A stretch of 64,000 nucleotides of DNA from Bradyrhizobium sp. ORS 285 (GTDB lineage: Bacteria > Pseudomonadota > Alphaproteobacteria > Rhizobiales > Xanthobacteraceae), in NCBI RefSeq assembly GCF_900176205.1, contig NZ_LT859959.1, positions 7,553,001 through 7,617,000 on the forward strand, given 5' to 3'. The stretch's first letter is position 1, and every line of letters begins with the position of its first letter. The position numbers and the translations under genes are program-made. Below are positions 9,632-18,783 of the stretch, piece after piece. The notes below the pieces were generated by a model. That model searched no databases and was not told the origin of the DNA. It saw only the letters and a program-made list of their open reading frames with translations.

Positions 9632-10702
9632 CTACGTCGTCAGCTTCACCAGAGCGAGGCTGAAGCTCGTGATGAACAGGAAGGCCGTGAAGCCCAGCGC
9701 CGCCGGCCGCATGCCCTTGGCCTTCAGCTTGGCGAAATCCGTCTCCAGCCCCATCGCGGCGAGCGCCATCGACAGCAGGAACGTCGTCGCGGTCACGATG
9801 ATCGTTTTCGCTTCGGCCGGCACCGCGACCACGCTGTTGATCCCGACCATCGCGATGAAGCCGAACACGAACCAGGGCAGCGGCGGCTGCGCGCTGGCAA
9901 GACCATGTCCGCCATGGCGCGCCCGGCGCGTCGCCAGCAGGCCGAGCGTCAGCACGACAGGGGCCAGCAGCATCACCCGCGCCAGCTTGGCGATGGTGCC
10001 GAACTCGCCGGCTTGTTGGCCCTGCTGGAACGCGGCCGCGACCACCTGCGCGATCTCATGGATCGAGGCGCCGCTCCATAGCCCGAAGGCGTGGGCGTCG
10101 AGATGCAGCAAGGCCGGGAGCAGCGGATAGACGACCATCGCGATTGAACCGAACACGGTGACGCAGGCGACCGCGTAGGCGACGTCCTCGTCATGCGCGC
10201 GCGTCACCGTGTTGGTCGCGATCACGGCCGAGGCGCCGCAGATCGAGGTGCCGGCGGCGATGAGCTCCGCGAGCTTGCGGTCGACGCCCAGCAGCCGGCC
10301 CATCCACACCGTAAACAGGAAGGTGCCGGTCAAGCTCAGCGCGATCACGAACAGGCCGCGGGCGCCGACCTCGACCACCTGCGCCGCCGTCAGCTGCAGC
10401 CCGAGCAGGATGATCGCAAACCGCAGCACGCGGCGCATGGAGAAGGCCACCCCGGGCTTGGCCCGCACTGGCGTGCCGACGATGTTATGCAGCGCCATGC
10501 CTGCCACGATCGCCAGGATCATCGGGCTGAACATCCCGAGCCCCGGCAGCTGACGTAGCCCGAAGGCGCCAGCCGCGATTGCGGCCGACAGCGCGAGGCC
10601 GGGCAGCAGCGCCGGCAGGCGGGGCGTTGCCGGCGCGTGGCCATAGACAGGGTGAGCGGCAATGGGCGCATCGGCGGTCAGATCGTGCGAGGAGGCAGCC
10701 AT
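9632..10702 (-). CDS. YeiH/UPF0324 family membrane transporter
   Basis: An integral membrane protein of 356 residues with about ten hydrophobic segments. UPF0324 hallmarks are visible: [41 protein letters not shown] and [14 protein letters not shown]. The family is annotated as putative sulfate or sulfite-related exporter, without proof for most members. ATG 10702 is preceded by GGGAGA at a good distance, so the longer in-frame start at 10780 is rejected. The LysR gene follows directly. Upstream lies an inverted repeat that may be its operator. Confidence 0.88.
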   Translation of the reverse strand: MAASSHDLTADAPIAAHPVYGHAPATPRLPALLPGLALSAAIAAGAFGLRQLPGLGMFSPMILAIVAGMALHNIVGTPVRAKPGVAFSMRRVLRFAIILLGLQLTAAQVVEVGARGLFVIALSLTGTFLFTVWMGRLLGVDRKLAELIAAGTSICGASAVIATNTVTRAHDEDVAYAVACVTVFGSIAMVVYPLLPALLHLDAHAFGLWSGASIHEIAQVVAAAFQQGQQAGEFGTIAKLARVMLLAPVVLTLGLLATRRARHGGHGLASAQPPLPWFVFGFIAMVGINSVVAVPAEAKTIIVTATTFLLSMALAAMGLETDFAKLKAKGMRPAALGFTAFLFITSFSLALVKLTT

Positions 10703-10714
10703 GGAAAAGTCTCC

Positions 10715-10731
10715 CAAACCAGCAGTTTGGA
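10715..10731 (-). promoter_or_regulatory. Inverted repeat CCAAAC-N5-GTTTGG before yeiH
   Basis: A perfect 6-base inverted repeat, CCAAAC-cagca-GTTTGG, lies 12 to 29 bases before the yeiH start and overlaps the ribosome-binding region. It could be an operator for the neighbouring LysR protein or a small hairpin in the mRNA leader. LysR sites are usually T-N11-A and lie farther upstream, so this is tentative. Confidence 0.3.
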
Positions 10732-10813
10732 AGAGAATTTCATGCTCAAATAAATCGATCCAACGAATTATAGCGGACATTCCGTTCGTTTCAATCGATC
10801 AATTCGCCGCTTC

Positions 10814-11221
10814 CTACTCCAGCACCCGCCGGCGCAACTCGGCGTCCGGCACGAAGCACGAGTCGTATTTGCCGAAGATGCGATAGCGGTTGCGCGCGAC
10901 CACGCTGTAAACCGCGTCGCGCAGCGGCTTGGGCACCCCGAACAGCGCGCGCGTCCAACTCCAGCCCGGCAGGTTCGACAGCACGGTCAGCGCCGCATCG
11001 GATTTCAGATGCGCCTTGCCGCTCTGCACGACGGCGTTGGTGTCTGGCTCATCCGGGTCGATCCCGAACGTCTGCGCCAGCCGGATGCCATAGGGCGACT
11101 GGATCGGCGTGAAGCGGAAGCGCTTGGCCGTGTCGCGCGCGATCACGAATTGCACCCAGCGCGAGCAAAACACGCAGACGCCGTCATAGAGGATCACATC
11201 GTCGTCGGGCCAGCTCGTCAT
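10814..11221 (-). CDS. DCC-family (DUF393) thiol-disulfide oxidoreductase-like protein
   Basis: A protein of 135 residues. Near its start it has VILYDGVCVFCSRWVQFV, the DxxCxxC signature of the DUF393/DCC family, and later FTPIQSPYG and LSNLPGWSWTRALFGVPKPLRD, both typical. These proteins are predicted thioredoxin-like; biochemical roles are poorly known. Its ATG overlaps the stop of the upstream NAD-binding/DoxX gene (ATGA), so the two are co-translated. In many genomes a DCC gene is paired with a DoxX-like protein in the same way. Confidence 0.85.
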   Translation of the reverse strand: MTSWPDDDVILYDGVCVFCSRWVQFVIARDTAKRFRFTPIQSPYGIRLAQTFGIDPDEPDTNAVVQSGKAHLKSDAALTVLSNLPGWSWTRALFGVPKPLRDAVYSVVARNRYRIFGKYDSCFVPDAELRRRVLE

Positions 11222-12547
11222 CAGCGATTGTCCATCATCAAGAGCGCGACCAGCATCAGCACGATCGCAGGCCCCGTCTTCACTAATGCGCCGAGCGGCT
11301 CGAGCCAGAGGTCGGGGGTCAGCACCGCGCATCCCACCATATAGCCGAGCGAGACGAAGATGCCGGCAGCGAGGCCGAAAGCCGCCGTTTTGCGGAATGC
11401 GATCAACACGCCGACGGAGATGTCCATCATGCTGGTGATCGCCGCGAACGGGATCGCAAATCCCTCCGGCCAGCCGCGCGTGGTCAGGATCGCGGTCGTT
11501 GCCGGGAATGAGATGAACAGCGCGATGCTGCCGGACGCGACCCAGAACAGCACGAGGCTCGCGATGATCAGCGCCTTGATCAGGAACAGCCGCGCGAACC
11601 ATTTGTCCTGGATCGTAGCGCCATGGGTGCCGACGGCTTCGCCCAGCCGCGTGGGCGCGATGCCGGTGGCCGCGATCCACGGCGCAGGATCCCCGCGTAC
11701 GCCGCGCCGAAGCTCCGCGATCGCCGTACGGCGCATCGGCGGCATCCAGCCGAGCCGGCTTGCCAGGTCGCCGGCGGCGGCGCCGAGATCGACCAGCGCC
11801 GCCGGCAATGTGATGCGTGGCCATTTCGTCGTGCCGAAGCTGCGCCTGAACGCGGCGATGACGTCACCCAGCATCACCGGCTCGGGCTGCATCAGATCCC
11901 AGCTCACCGCCCGCGTCGCGTGCTCATCGATCGGCCGCGAAGCGAGCCAGGCGATGGTCGCGGCGATGTCGGCAACGTCCACCGGCTGGAACGGCGTCGC
12001 CGCGTCCTTGGCCGGCAGATCGATCGGAAACGCCGCAAGCGCGCGCAGCCGCGCTGCCGCCATAGGCCGATGGTGCGATCACGAAGCCTGGCCGGAGGAT
12101 CGCATGCGGAAGGCCTGAGGATGCGATCAACCGCTCCGCCTCGCGCTTGGTCGTGGCGAAAGCGGTGCGATCCTCATCGGCCGTCCCGGAAATCGAGATG
12201 TGGATCAGCCGCACGCTGCGGCTGCTCGCCGGGATCGCGGCGAGCAGCCGCGCGACGAACTCGCGGTGCACGGCGCTGGTGTCGCTCCCCGGGCCGTCCT
12301 GCAGAACGCCAAGGCAATTCACGACGACGTCGATCTCATGCACGCGCATGAGCCCCGCCAAGGCCGATGCATCGAGCGCCATGATCGGCAGCTCGATATC
12401 GAGCGCCGAGATCCGCTGTGAGGCCGAGAACGCGCGCGCCACGCCGACCGCTGTAAAGCCGCGCCGGCGCAAATCGTCGGTGATGAAGCGGCCGATCAGC
12501 CCGGAGGCGCCGAGCACGAGGACGCGCGAAGTCGGAGCAGCGATCAT
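11221..12547 (-). pseudogene. NAD(P)-binding/DoxX-like fusion gene broken by a frameshift
   Basis: Two overlapping frames together make one protein. The first (from ATG 12547) is an NAD-binding half: RVLVLGASGLIGRFI, VNCLGVLQDG and ILRPGFVIAPSAYGG. It loses sense near 12055. The second frame (readable from about 12063 to stop 11221) continues with LRALAAFPIDLPAKDA and VDVADIAATIAWLA, then four hydrophobic helices of DoxX type, ending LVALLMMDNR. One extra base near 12045-12065 would explain it. The region there is an alternating GCG/CGC tract, where sequencing slips are common. It is therefore either a recent mutation or an assembly error. The domain order NAD-binding then DoxX is known in related bacteria. 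Confidence 0.75.
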
Positions 12548-12557
12548 GCAAAACCTA

Positions 12558-13028
12558 TTAGTAGGGTTTGGCGATCATCAGCCAGAGAATGGCCATGACC
12601 GAGCCGAAGCCGGGAATGCCGCACAGGAACCAGCGGCGGAAGACGGTGAAATAGCGCCGCGGCAGTTTCTCGCCGCTGCGATCGGCGGCGCGCGCGAGGT
12701 CGCGCAGCTCGATCTGCATGAAAATCACCGGCACCCAGAACAGCCCGGCGATCGCGTAGAGCGCGAGCGAGGTGAGCAGCCAACGCTCGGTCACGGCCGT
12801 GGACGACAGCCACATCAACGTGCCGCCGGTCACGGGCTGGAGCAGAACGGCGGACAACGTGAACAGCATGTCCGCGATGACGACCACACCGGCCGTTCGT
12901 GCGATGAACGCGGCCTCGCCGCCGAGATGCGCCATCAGCATGAAGAACGCGATTCCCGTGCCGGTGCCGAGGATGACGATGGCGCCGAGCACGTGCAGAT
13001 ATTTGACCAGGAAATACAGCGTCATCAT
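12558..13028 (-). CDS. DUF2269 family integral membrane protein
   Basis: A protein of 156 residues with four hydrophobic segments and the DUF2269 features YFLVKYLHVLGAIVILGTGTG at the start and a HIGG-like AHLGGEAAFIART. It has a C-terminal RWFLCGIPGFGSVMAILWLMI. Role unknown; the family often neighbours DoxX-like and NAD-binding proteins, as here, where it lies 10 bases upstream of the fusion gene on the same strand. Met1 and Met2 are adjacent, so the start is exact to one codon. Confidence 0.8.
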   Translation of the reverse strand: MMTLYFLVKYLHVLGAIVILGTGTGIAFFMLMAHLGGEAAFIARTAGVVVIADMLFTLSAVLLQPVTGGTLMWLSSTAVTERWLLTSLALYAIAGLFWVPVIFMQIELRDLARAADRSGEKLPRRYFTVFRRWFLCGIPGFGSVMAILWLMIAKPY

Positions 13029-13035
13029 GGTCCTG

Positions 13036-13956
13036 TCAGTTCGCCGGCATCGGCCGGGCCGACCGCCGCGCCAGGGGCTTGGTCAACACGGGCTTGGTCA
13101 ACGCTCGCCCGAGTGCGTCTGAAGCCGCTTCGACGCCGCCGTCCTGCTCGATCAGCCAGTGTCCGTCAGTCCCAGATGACGGCAGCAGATGGAAGTCGAC
13201 ATGGCCGCCGGCTGATCGGAAGGCATCGGCAAGCTGCCGCGAGAAGGCGGGTGGAAAGTAGCTGTCATTGGCGGCGATCAGCCAGGTGACGGGAGCGCGC
13301 GCGTTGCGGCCGAAGGCGCTCGCCGCCGCGCGCAGACGGTCCGCGGCGCACACGCGACCCGGCACGTCGTCGGCGTGACCGCCACGGCCGGGCGCGAATG
13401 CAACGATCCTCGAGATGACCTGATCAGGCTGATCTGCCAGCGCGAGCGCGCCCCAGCCGCCTGCCGAATGGCCGATGACGACGGCGCCGCCTTTCGCAAT
13501 GAACGGTTGATCGCGCATGTAGTTGAGTGCGCGCAGGATCTGCGCCGCCGTCGCGCGTCCGGACTTCTCGTAGTCCGGCTCATCGCAGCCGCCTTGTTCC
13601 TCGACATAAGGCCCGCCGGTGCGACCATGCCCGAGACGCTCCGGCAGCAGCACGGCATAGCCGCGCGCCACCAGCTTCCTGGAAAGCGCCGTGTAGCTCG
13701 TCTGCGGCAACTGCGCCCGGCGCAGCGGATTCTGCGTCGACGCATGCGCGATCAGGGCGAGCGGAAACGGTCCATCCCCGGCCGGCCGATACAGCAACGC
13801 ATGGGCAGGGAATCCCGCCTCTGTCGACGGCACCAGCCATTGCTGCTGCCGGGCCGGCCCACCTTCCGGCGCCACCGGGCCGAACGTCTGCGCCCACGCG
13901 GTCGATCCTGTCAGGACGAGCGCAATCAACCATGAGACGCAGCGAAGCAGCACCAT
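13036..13956 (-). CDS. Secreted alpha/beta hydrolase (dienelactone hydrolase-like)
   Basis: 306 residues. An N-terminal signal peptide is evident: LLRCVSWLIALVLTGSTAWAQ with cleavage likely after WAQ. An alpha/beta hydrolase fold follows: FPLALIAHAS, the nucleophile elbow VVIGHSAGGWGALAL (GHSAG), an acidic loop LIAANDSYF and a late His in GTDGHWLI. The catalytic Ser, Asp and His can all be assigned. The substrate is unknown; the family covers esterases and lipases. It lies 8 bases upstream of the DUF2269 gene, so the four genes from here to 10814 may form one transcript. Confidence 0.82.
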   Translation of the reverse strand: MVLLRCVSWLIALVLTGSTAWAQTFGPVAPEGGPARQQQWLVPSTEAGFPAHALLYRPAGDGPFPLALIAHASTQNPLRRAQLPQTSYTALSRKLVARGYAVLLPERLGHGRTGGPYVEEQGGCDEPDYEKSGRATAAQILRALNYMRDQPFIAKGGAVVIGHSAGGWGALALADQPDQVISRIVAFAPGRGGHADDVPGRVCAADRLRAAASAFGRNARAPVTWLIAANDSYFPPAFSRQLADAFRSAGGHVDFHLLPSSGTDGHWLIEQDGGVEAASDALGRALTKPVLTKPLARRSARPMPAN

Positions 13957-14197
13957 TCAGCCGGGCGGGAAGATTGTTGAGCTCGGGCCACACTAGCCGA
14001 GGCCGGCGCGAGTCAGTTGCAGTTTTTCGTTCGTCGTATGAACCCGCGGTGACAGGACACCGCCGACCCTCAACAATGTTGCGAATTTGTCCCTTTTCGG
14101 CACAGGTTTCCGCCGCTGTGATGCCGAAAATCCACAGGTTAACCGATCTTTAACGTGGCACCTTGAAGGCGGACCGCCGACTTGCTTTGATCCGGTC

Positions 14198-14707
14198 ATG
14201 AGCACAACCCTGATCGAAGTCCGTCCGGCCAAGGCTGCAGATGCGGCTGCGGTGGCGTCAGCCCACGATGAAGCTTGGCGTTCTGCCTATCAGGGGATCA
14301 TCCCCGGCGCAGAGCTGGAGAAGCTGATCAATCGGCGCGGCCCCCAATGGTGGGACAGCGCAATCCGCAAAGGCAGCCGCGTCAGCGTGCTGGTGTTCAA
14401 CGACAAGGTCGCAGGCTATGCGAATTACGGCCGCAACCGCGCCCGCAGCCTGCACTTCGATGGCGAAGTCTACGAGCTTTATCTGCGACCGGAATTTCAG
14501 GGGCTGGGGTTCGGTCGCCGGCTCTTTCAGTCTGCTAAGCGCGATCTCGCGCAGAGCGGCCTGAAGAGCATGGTGGTGTGGGCGTTGTCCGACAACGACC
14601 CCGCCACCGAGTTCTACCGCGCGTTGGGCGGCCGCATGGTCGCGCGGTCGTCGGAGCGCTTCGGACCGAAGTCGCTCGACAAGGTCGCCTTTGCCTGGAC
14701 CAACTGA
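14198..14707 (+). CDS. GNAT family N-acetyltransferase
   Basis: A protein of 169 residues with the GNAT core: IEVRPAKAADAAAVASAH (beta1-alpha1), EVYELYLRPEFQGLGFGRRLFQSA with the acetyl-CoA pyrophosphate loop (Q-G-L-G-F-G-R) and VVWALSDNDPATEFYRALGG with the typical late Asn and Tyr. ATG 14198 is chosen because the longer frame upstream has no family match. The substrate is unknown. It is monocistronic; its upstream region is a divergent spacer with the secreted hydrolase. Confidence 0.88.
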   Translation: MSTTLIEVRPAKAADAAAVASAHDEAWRSAYQGIIPGAELEKLINRRGPQWWDSAIRKGSRVSVLVFNDKVAGYANYGRNRARSLHFDGEVYELYLRPEFQGLGFGRRLFQSAKRDLAQSGLKSMVVWALSDNDPATEFYRALGGRMVARSSERFGPKSLDKVAFAWTN

Positions 14708-14858
14708 GTCCGGGCCGGCTTGGGCTCTGCGACGCGTTAAGCGTTAACGCGTCGGTGAATTGAACTGAAGGTCTGGATTTGAGGTAGCTGTTGCGCAGCC
14801 GCGATTTTTTTGCGACTGCGAATGCGAGCGCTCATGTCACGAGCGTCCGACCCTCAAA

Positions 14859-14886
14859 CGTTCAAGTTCAACCGTTCAAGTTCAAC
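14859..14886 (+). repeat. Perfect 14-bp tandem duplication in the ppa leader
   Basis: CGTTCAAGTTCAAC occurs twice with no gap, ending just before the ACGGAG ribosome-binding site of ppa. Each unit itself contains the repeat GTTCAA. It is probably a slipped-strand duplication in the 5' untranslated region. Confidence 0.9.
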
Positions 14887-14895
14887 GGAGCATTC

Positions 14896-15432
14896 ATGCG
14901 CATCGACGCCATCCCGATCGGGAAAGATCCGCCGCGCGAGGTCAACGTCGTCATCGAAGTGCCGGTCGGCGGCGAGCCGATCAAGTACGAGCTCGACAAG
15001 GAAGCCGGCACTCTGTTCGTCGATCGCTTCCTCTACACGGCGATGCGCTACCCCGGTAATTACGGCTTCATCCCGCACACGCTGTCGAATGACGGGGATC
15101 CCTGCGACGTGCTGGTCGCCAACACCCGGGCGATCGTGCCCGGCGCGGTCATGAGCGTGCGCCCGGTCGGCGTCCTGATCATGGAGGACGAGGCCGGCGG
15201 CGACGAGAAGATCATCGCGGTGCCGTCGTCCAAGCTGACCCAGCGCTACGACAAGGTTCGCACCTACAGCGACCTGCCGGACATCACGCTGCAGCAGATC
15301 CAGCACTTCTACGAGCACTACAAGGACCTCGAGCCGGGCAAGTGGGTCAAGGTGCTGCGCTGGGGCAATGCCGACGACGCCCACCAGCTGATCGCCGAGG
15401 GCATCGCCCGCGCCAAGGCCGCGAAGAAGTAA
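14896..15432 (+). CDS. ppa: Inorganic pyrophosphatase (family I)
   Basis: 178 residues, the standard size for the bacterial family I enzyme, which hydrolyses pyrophosphate to phosphate in the cytoplasm. Hallmarks: the signature DGDPCDVLV with metal-binding aspartates, [24 protein letters not shown], and [14 protein letters not shown] near the end. ATG 14896 is preceded by ACGGAG at good spacing. A hairpin follows the stop. Secure. Confidence 0.97.
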   Translation: MRIDAIPIGKDPPREVNVVIEVPVGGEPIKYELDKEAGTLFVDRFLYTAMRYPGNYGFIPHTLSNDGDPCDVLVANTRAIVPGAVMSVRPVGVLIMEDEAGGDEKIIAVPSSKLTQRYDKVRTYSDLPDITLQQIQHFYEHYKDLEPGKWVKVLRWGNADDAHQLIAEGIARAKAAKK

Positions 15433-15449
15433 CACCCAACTAATGCCAT

Positions 15450-15477
15450 CCGGGGTTGGCTCAGTGAGCCGCCCCGG
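15450..15477. terminator. Hairpin between convergent ppa and folD
   Basis: CCGGGG-tt-GGCTCA-g-TGAGCC-g-CCCCGG folds into a strong stem of 12 base pairs, with small internal mismatch, directly between two convergent genes. No T-run follows on either strand, so it is a likely transcription end or mRNA stabiliser rather than a classical terminator. Confidence 0.55.
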
Positions 15478-15490
15478 AAAGACAGCAGGC

Positions 15491-16375
15491 TCACACTGCC
15501 GGCTTCGGCAGCCCGGCGATGGCGCAGGCGGCGCGCAGCGTGTTCACCAGCAGGCAGGCCACCGTCATCTGGCCGACGCCGCCGGGCACCGGCGTGATCG
15601 CGCCGGCCACCTCTGCCACCTCCGCGTAGGCGACATCGCCGACCAGCTTGGTTTTCCCCTCGGCGGTGGGGATACGGTTGATGCCGACATCGATCACCGT
15701 CGCGCCCGGCTTGATCCAGTCGCGCTTCACCATCTCCGGACGGCCGACGGCCGCATAGACCAGATCGGCGCGCGCGGTCAGCGCCGGCAGATCGCGCGAG
15801 CGCGAATGCGCGATCGTCACCGTGGCGTTCTCGTTCAGCAGCAACTGCACCAGCGGGCGTCCCACCAGGTTCGAGCGGCCGATCACGATCGCATTCATCC
15901 CCTCCAGCGAGCCATGCACCGTCTTGCTAAGAATGATGCAGCCGAGCGGCGTGCACGGCGCCAGCGCCGACTGGCCGCCGGCGAGCCGGCCCGCATTGTG
16001 CGGATGCAGGCCATCCACATCCTTGGCTGGATCGATCGTATTGATCACGACCTCCGTCTCCAGCCCCTTCGGCAGCGGCAGCTGCACCAGGATGCCGTGC
16101 ACGGCGGGATCCTGGTTGAGCCTGCCGATCAGCGCCAGCAGCTCCGCCTGCGACACGTCGGCCGGCAGCTTGTGCTCGAACGAAGCCATGCCGGCGGCCT
16201 GGGTCTGGGTGTGCTTGCTGCGGACATAGACCTCGGAGGCCGGATCGTTGCCGACCAGCACCACGGCGAGGCCCGGCGTCAGGCCATGGTCACGCTTGAC
16301 CCGCTCCACCTCGCCGGCGACCTGCGCGCGCAGATCGGCTGCGATGATCTTCCCGTCGATGATGCGTGCGGTCAT
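15491..16375 (-). CDS. folD: Methylenetetrahydrofolate dehydrogenase/cyclohydrolase FolD
   Basis: 294 residues, normal for FolD, the bifunctional NADP-dependent enzyme interconverting methylene-, methenyl- and formyl-tetrahydrofolate. Visible motifs: [20 protein letters not shown] with the catalytic Lys, the family signature [12 protein letters not shown] (variant of CTP-x-G), [17 protein letters not shown] for NADP binding, and [17 protein letters not shown] at the end. ATG 16375 is chosen; the longer frame runs into a dispersed repeat. Secure. Confidence 0.96.
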   Translation of the reverse strand: MTARIIDGKIIAADLRAQVAGEVERVKRDHGLTPGLAVVLVGNDPASEVYVRSKHTQTQAAGMASFEHKLPADVSQAELLALIGRLNQDPAVHGILVQLPLPKGLETEVVINTIDPAKDVDGLHPHNAGRLAGGQSALAPCTPLGCIILSKTVHGSLEGMNAIVIGRSNLVGRPLVQLLLNENATVTIAHSRSRDLPALTARADLVYAAVGRPEMVKRDWIKPGATVIDVGINRIPTAEGKTKLVGDVAYAEVAEVAGAITPVPGGVGQMTVACLLVNTLRAACAIAGLPKPAV

Positions 16376-16437
16376 GTCGGATCCTCTCGTGCAGCGCAGT
16401 TTCACTTCGTTGGCAGCATGGTCGACGCTGCAAGCTC

Positions 16438-16605
16438 CCACCCTCCCCTGGAGGGGGAGGGTCGATCGCACGCGAAGCGGGCGAGCGGGGTGGGGTGATC
16501 TCTCCGCCCGCACTGGTGCTTGTGGAGAGATCACCCCACCCCGCCTCACGTTTCGCTTCGCTCTCCGTGAGGCGACCCTCCCCCTCCAGGGGAGGGTGGA
16601 GACCG
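16438..16605. repeat. Dispersed palindromic repeat, CCCTCCCCT…AGGGGAGGG type, copy 1
   Basis: A long imperfect palindrome: CCCTCCCCTGGAGGGGGAGGG at one end and its inverse at the other, with GCGAAGCGGGCGAGCGGGG and TCACCCCACCCCG arms inside. A near copy lies at 28916-29072. No coding content. It lies between folD and the DUF167 gene. Confidence 0.7.
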
Positions 16606-16654
16606 CCGCGCACGAAGCGAGCGCCTTGGCTCGACCGTCTCCCGTCTGCTCTCG

Positions 16655-16984
16655 TTATGTCCCGGTCGGCTTATGGGCTGCGAGGAGGTCGCGCAAGGCC
16701 TGATCGAGCTTCGACGCATCACCGTCGATCGCCACCTGTTTCAGCCGTGCGGTCGTGCCGGAGGTGATTCGCACCGCCTTCTTGGTCACGCCGATGGCCT
16801 TCGCCAGGAGCTCGGTGACAGCGCGATTCGCTTCGCCGCCATCGGCGATCGCCCGTACCCGGACCTTGAGCACGCTGCGGCCGTCGGACAGCGTTTCGAC
16901 GCCGTCGATCGCATCGCGGCCGCCGCGCGGCGTCACCCGCAGGGCAACGGTCAGGCCGCCCGCGGCAGGACGCCAGGGGTCCAT
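16655..16984 (-). CDS. DUF167 (YggU) family protein
   Basis: A small cytoplasmic protein of 109 residues with the DUF167 pattern: LRVTPRGGRDAI, VLKVRVRAIADGGEANRAV and GTTARLKQVAI. The family's function is unknown. It follows the YggT gene by 24 bases on the same strand. YggT next to YggU is a widespread pairing, so the two are probably co-transcribed. Confidence 0.9.
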   Translation of the reverse strand: MDPWRPAAGGLTVALRVTPRGGRDAIDGVETLSDGRSVLKVRVRAIADGGEANRAVTELLAKAIGVTKKAVRITSGTTARLKQVAIDGDASKLDQALRDLLAAHKPTGT

Positions 16985-17008
16985 CGCGGGCTCCTCGCGA
17001 GCAGCGCG

Positions 17009-17299
17009 TCAGAACACGTAGGGATAGATGTAATAGCCGATGACCCGCTGGATCAGCATGATGATCAGGATCAGGATGATCGGCGAGATGTCGAGGCCGC
17101 CGAGATTGGGCAGCATGCGCCGGATCGGGGCCAGCACCGGCTCGGTGATTCGGTAGAGGAATTCGGCGACCGCGGAGACGAACTGATTGCGCGTGTTGAC
17201 GACGTTGAAGGCGATCAGCCACGACAGGATCGCCGAGGCGATGAGCAGCCAGACATAGAGGTCGAGAACGATCAGAACGATGTCGAGAACGGCACGCAT
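17009..17299 (-). CDS. YggT family membrane protein
   Basis: 96 residues with two hydrophobic helices: the N-terminal IVLIVLDLYVWLLIASAILSW and a second near ISPIILILIIMLIQRVIG. The YggT signature is present: FLYRITEPVLAPIRRMLPNLGGLDISP. The family has been tied to membrane morphology and osmotic response, and in Gram-positives to septum placement (SepF neighbours). Likely first gene of the YggT-DUF167 pair. Confidence 0.92.
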   Translation of the reverse strand: MRAVLDIVLIVLDLYVWLLIASAILSWLIAFNVVNTRNQFVSAVAEFLYRITEPVLAPIRRMLPNLGGLDISPIILILIIMLIQRVIGYYIYPYVF

Positions 17300-17508
17300 G
17301 CGGGTCCACTCGGGGGCGAGGTCGCGGATTCGACCTGTGTTGCTCGGTAGATATCGGTTCCGCCCCGTCCAAACAAGGGAAGCTGGGCGTCAAGGCTAAC
17401 GGGCGATGTGAGCGTTCTTGACTTGACCAGGGCACCGACTGTAAATGGCGCCCGATCCGCCGGCTGCCTTCCCAATCTCGTGTGGCCGTGACGAAGCGAT
17501 CGTGTTTC

Positions 17509-17581
<73 letters not shown>

Positions 17582-17584
<3 letters not shown>

Positions 17585-17675
17585 CGCTTCGCCCTTCGGG
17601 CTACGCGTGGCGCAGCCGCGCAGTGCCCGAATGGCGAAGCGTCGTGCCCGGCGAAGCCACTTGGCGAAGCCGGGC
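17582..17675 (+). repeat. tRNA-adjacent palindromic element, copy 1
   Basis: Begins within the CCA end of tRNA-Ala. Outer arms CGCTTCGCCCTTCGGGC and (one mismatch) GCCCGAATGGCGAAGCG surround a loop containing ACGCGTGGCGCAGCC. A second palindromic part follows, ending GGCGAAGCCGGGC. Nearly the same sequence abuts the 3' end of tRNA-Thr at 34748-34839 in inverted orientation. Confidence 0.8.
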
Positions 17676-17717
17676 TGACTTAGATCTCCAAAGCCCAATA
17701 ATCTGAAAGCACGGCTC

Positions 17718-18530
17718 CTACTCCGCCGCCTCGGCCATCGCCGCCACCGGCTGCCGTTCCAGCCACCCATCCAGGAAATGCTTCAGCCACACCCGCTCGG
17801 CGGCATCGTGCACAGCGCGGCCTTCGAAATGATGATGGCGCGGGCAGGCGCCCGGCGTGTCCAGCCGGGCATGGCCGCGCGTGGTCCAGCGGCACATCAT
17901 CGCGTAGGTGACATCCGGGTGGAATTGCAGCCCGGTGGCGTTCTCGTATTGATAGGCCTGAACCGGGAAGTCGCCGCCCTCGGCGAGCAGGTCCGCGCCG
18001 GCGGGCAGGTCGAAGCCTTCCCGGTGCCAGTGATAGACGTGGTCGGGCCAATGCGGGCATAGCTTCTTGCCCGCGCGCGTCGGGCGGATCGGGTAATAGC
18101 CGATCTCGGCGCGGCCCTGCGGATGCGGCGCCACCCGCGCGCCGAGCTGCATTGCCAGCATCTGCGCCCCCAGGCAGATCCCGAGAAACGGGCGCTGCTC
18201 GCGCAGCGGCACCTCGATCCAATCGATCTCGCGCCTAACGAAATCATCGGGGTCGTTGGCGCTCATCGGACCGCCGAAAATCACGGCACCCGAATGCCCA
18301 TCGAGCGTCTCCGGCAGGGGATCGCCGAAGCGCGGCCGGCGGATGTCGAGCCGGTAGCCGCGCGCGCGCAGCGCGTTGCCGATGCGGCCGGGACTCGATG
18401 TTTCCTGGTGCAGGATGATGAGCACGGGCCGACGCGGCGCAGCCGCCGCAGCCGGCTTCGAGGGCAGGGGCCGAACGTCCGCCGTGGCGGTCCCGTTCGA
18501 AGAGAGCGAAGGGTCTGGCCTGAGCATCAC
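17718..18530 (-). CDS. Class I glutamine amidotransferase-like protein
   Basis: A protein of 270 residues. After a disordered Pro/Ala-rich head comes a GATase-1 domain: VIFGGPMSAND, the nucleophile elbow PFLGICLGAQMLA (Cys), and GLQFHPDVTY with the catalytic His. The expected Glu after His-Pro is Asp here. Such stand-alone domains (GuaA-like, YfeJ family) release ammonia from glutamine or act as peptidases on gamma-glutamyl compounds. No partner synthetase is adjacent, so the substrate is open. The C-terminal ~45 residues carry a His-rich stretch (PRHHHFEGRAVH). Confidence 0.8.
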   Translation of the reverse strand: MMLRPDPSLSSNGTATADVRPLPSKPAAAAAPRRPVLIILHQETSSPGRIGNALRARGYRLDIRRPRFGDPLPETLDGHSGAVIFGGPMSANDPDDFVRREIDWIEVPLREQRPFLGICLGAQMLAMQLGARVAPHPQGRAEIGYYPIRPTRAGKKLCPHWPDHVYHWHREGFDLPAGADLLAEGGDFPVQAYQYENATGLQFHPDVTYAMMCRWTTRGHARLDTPGACPRHHHFEGRAVHDAAERVWLKHFLDGWLERQPVAAMAEAAE

Positions 18531-18783
18531 CTGGCAATCGTAGCTAAGCGAAGATTAACGGTGCGTGAGCAAGTCCAGATTTCCAAGCAAGCACCGGGCC
18601 AGCACGGAGAGATTCGCTCCGCGCAAGGAATCATCTGCGCGCCGTTTCGTGATAGCCGAAGACGACCGGTCAGGTCGAAAAGTGCGGAACGAAAATCTCG
18701 TGTGGTGCCAGCCCTGACGATGCCCCCGAGGCAACGCCGCGGATCGCGCGGGGCGAATGTCGGATCCGCGACTGCGGCGCCGA

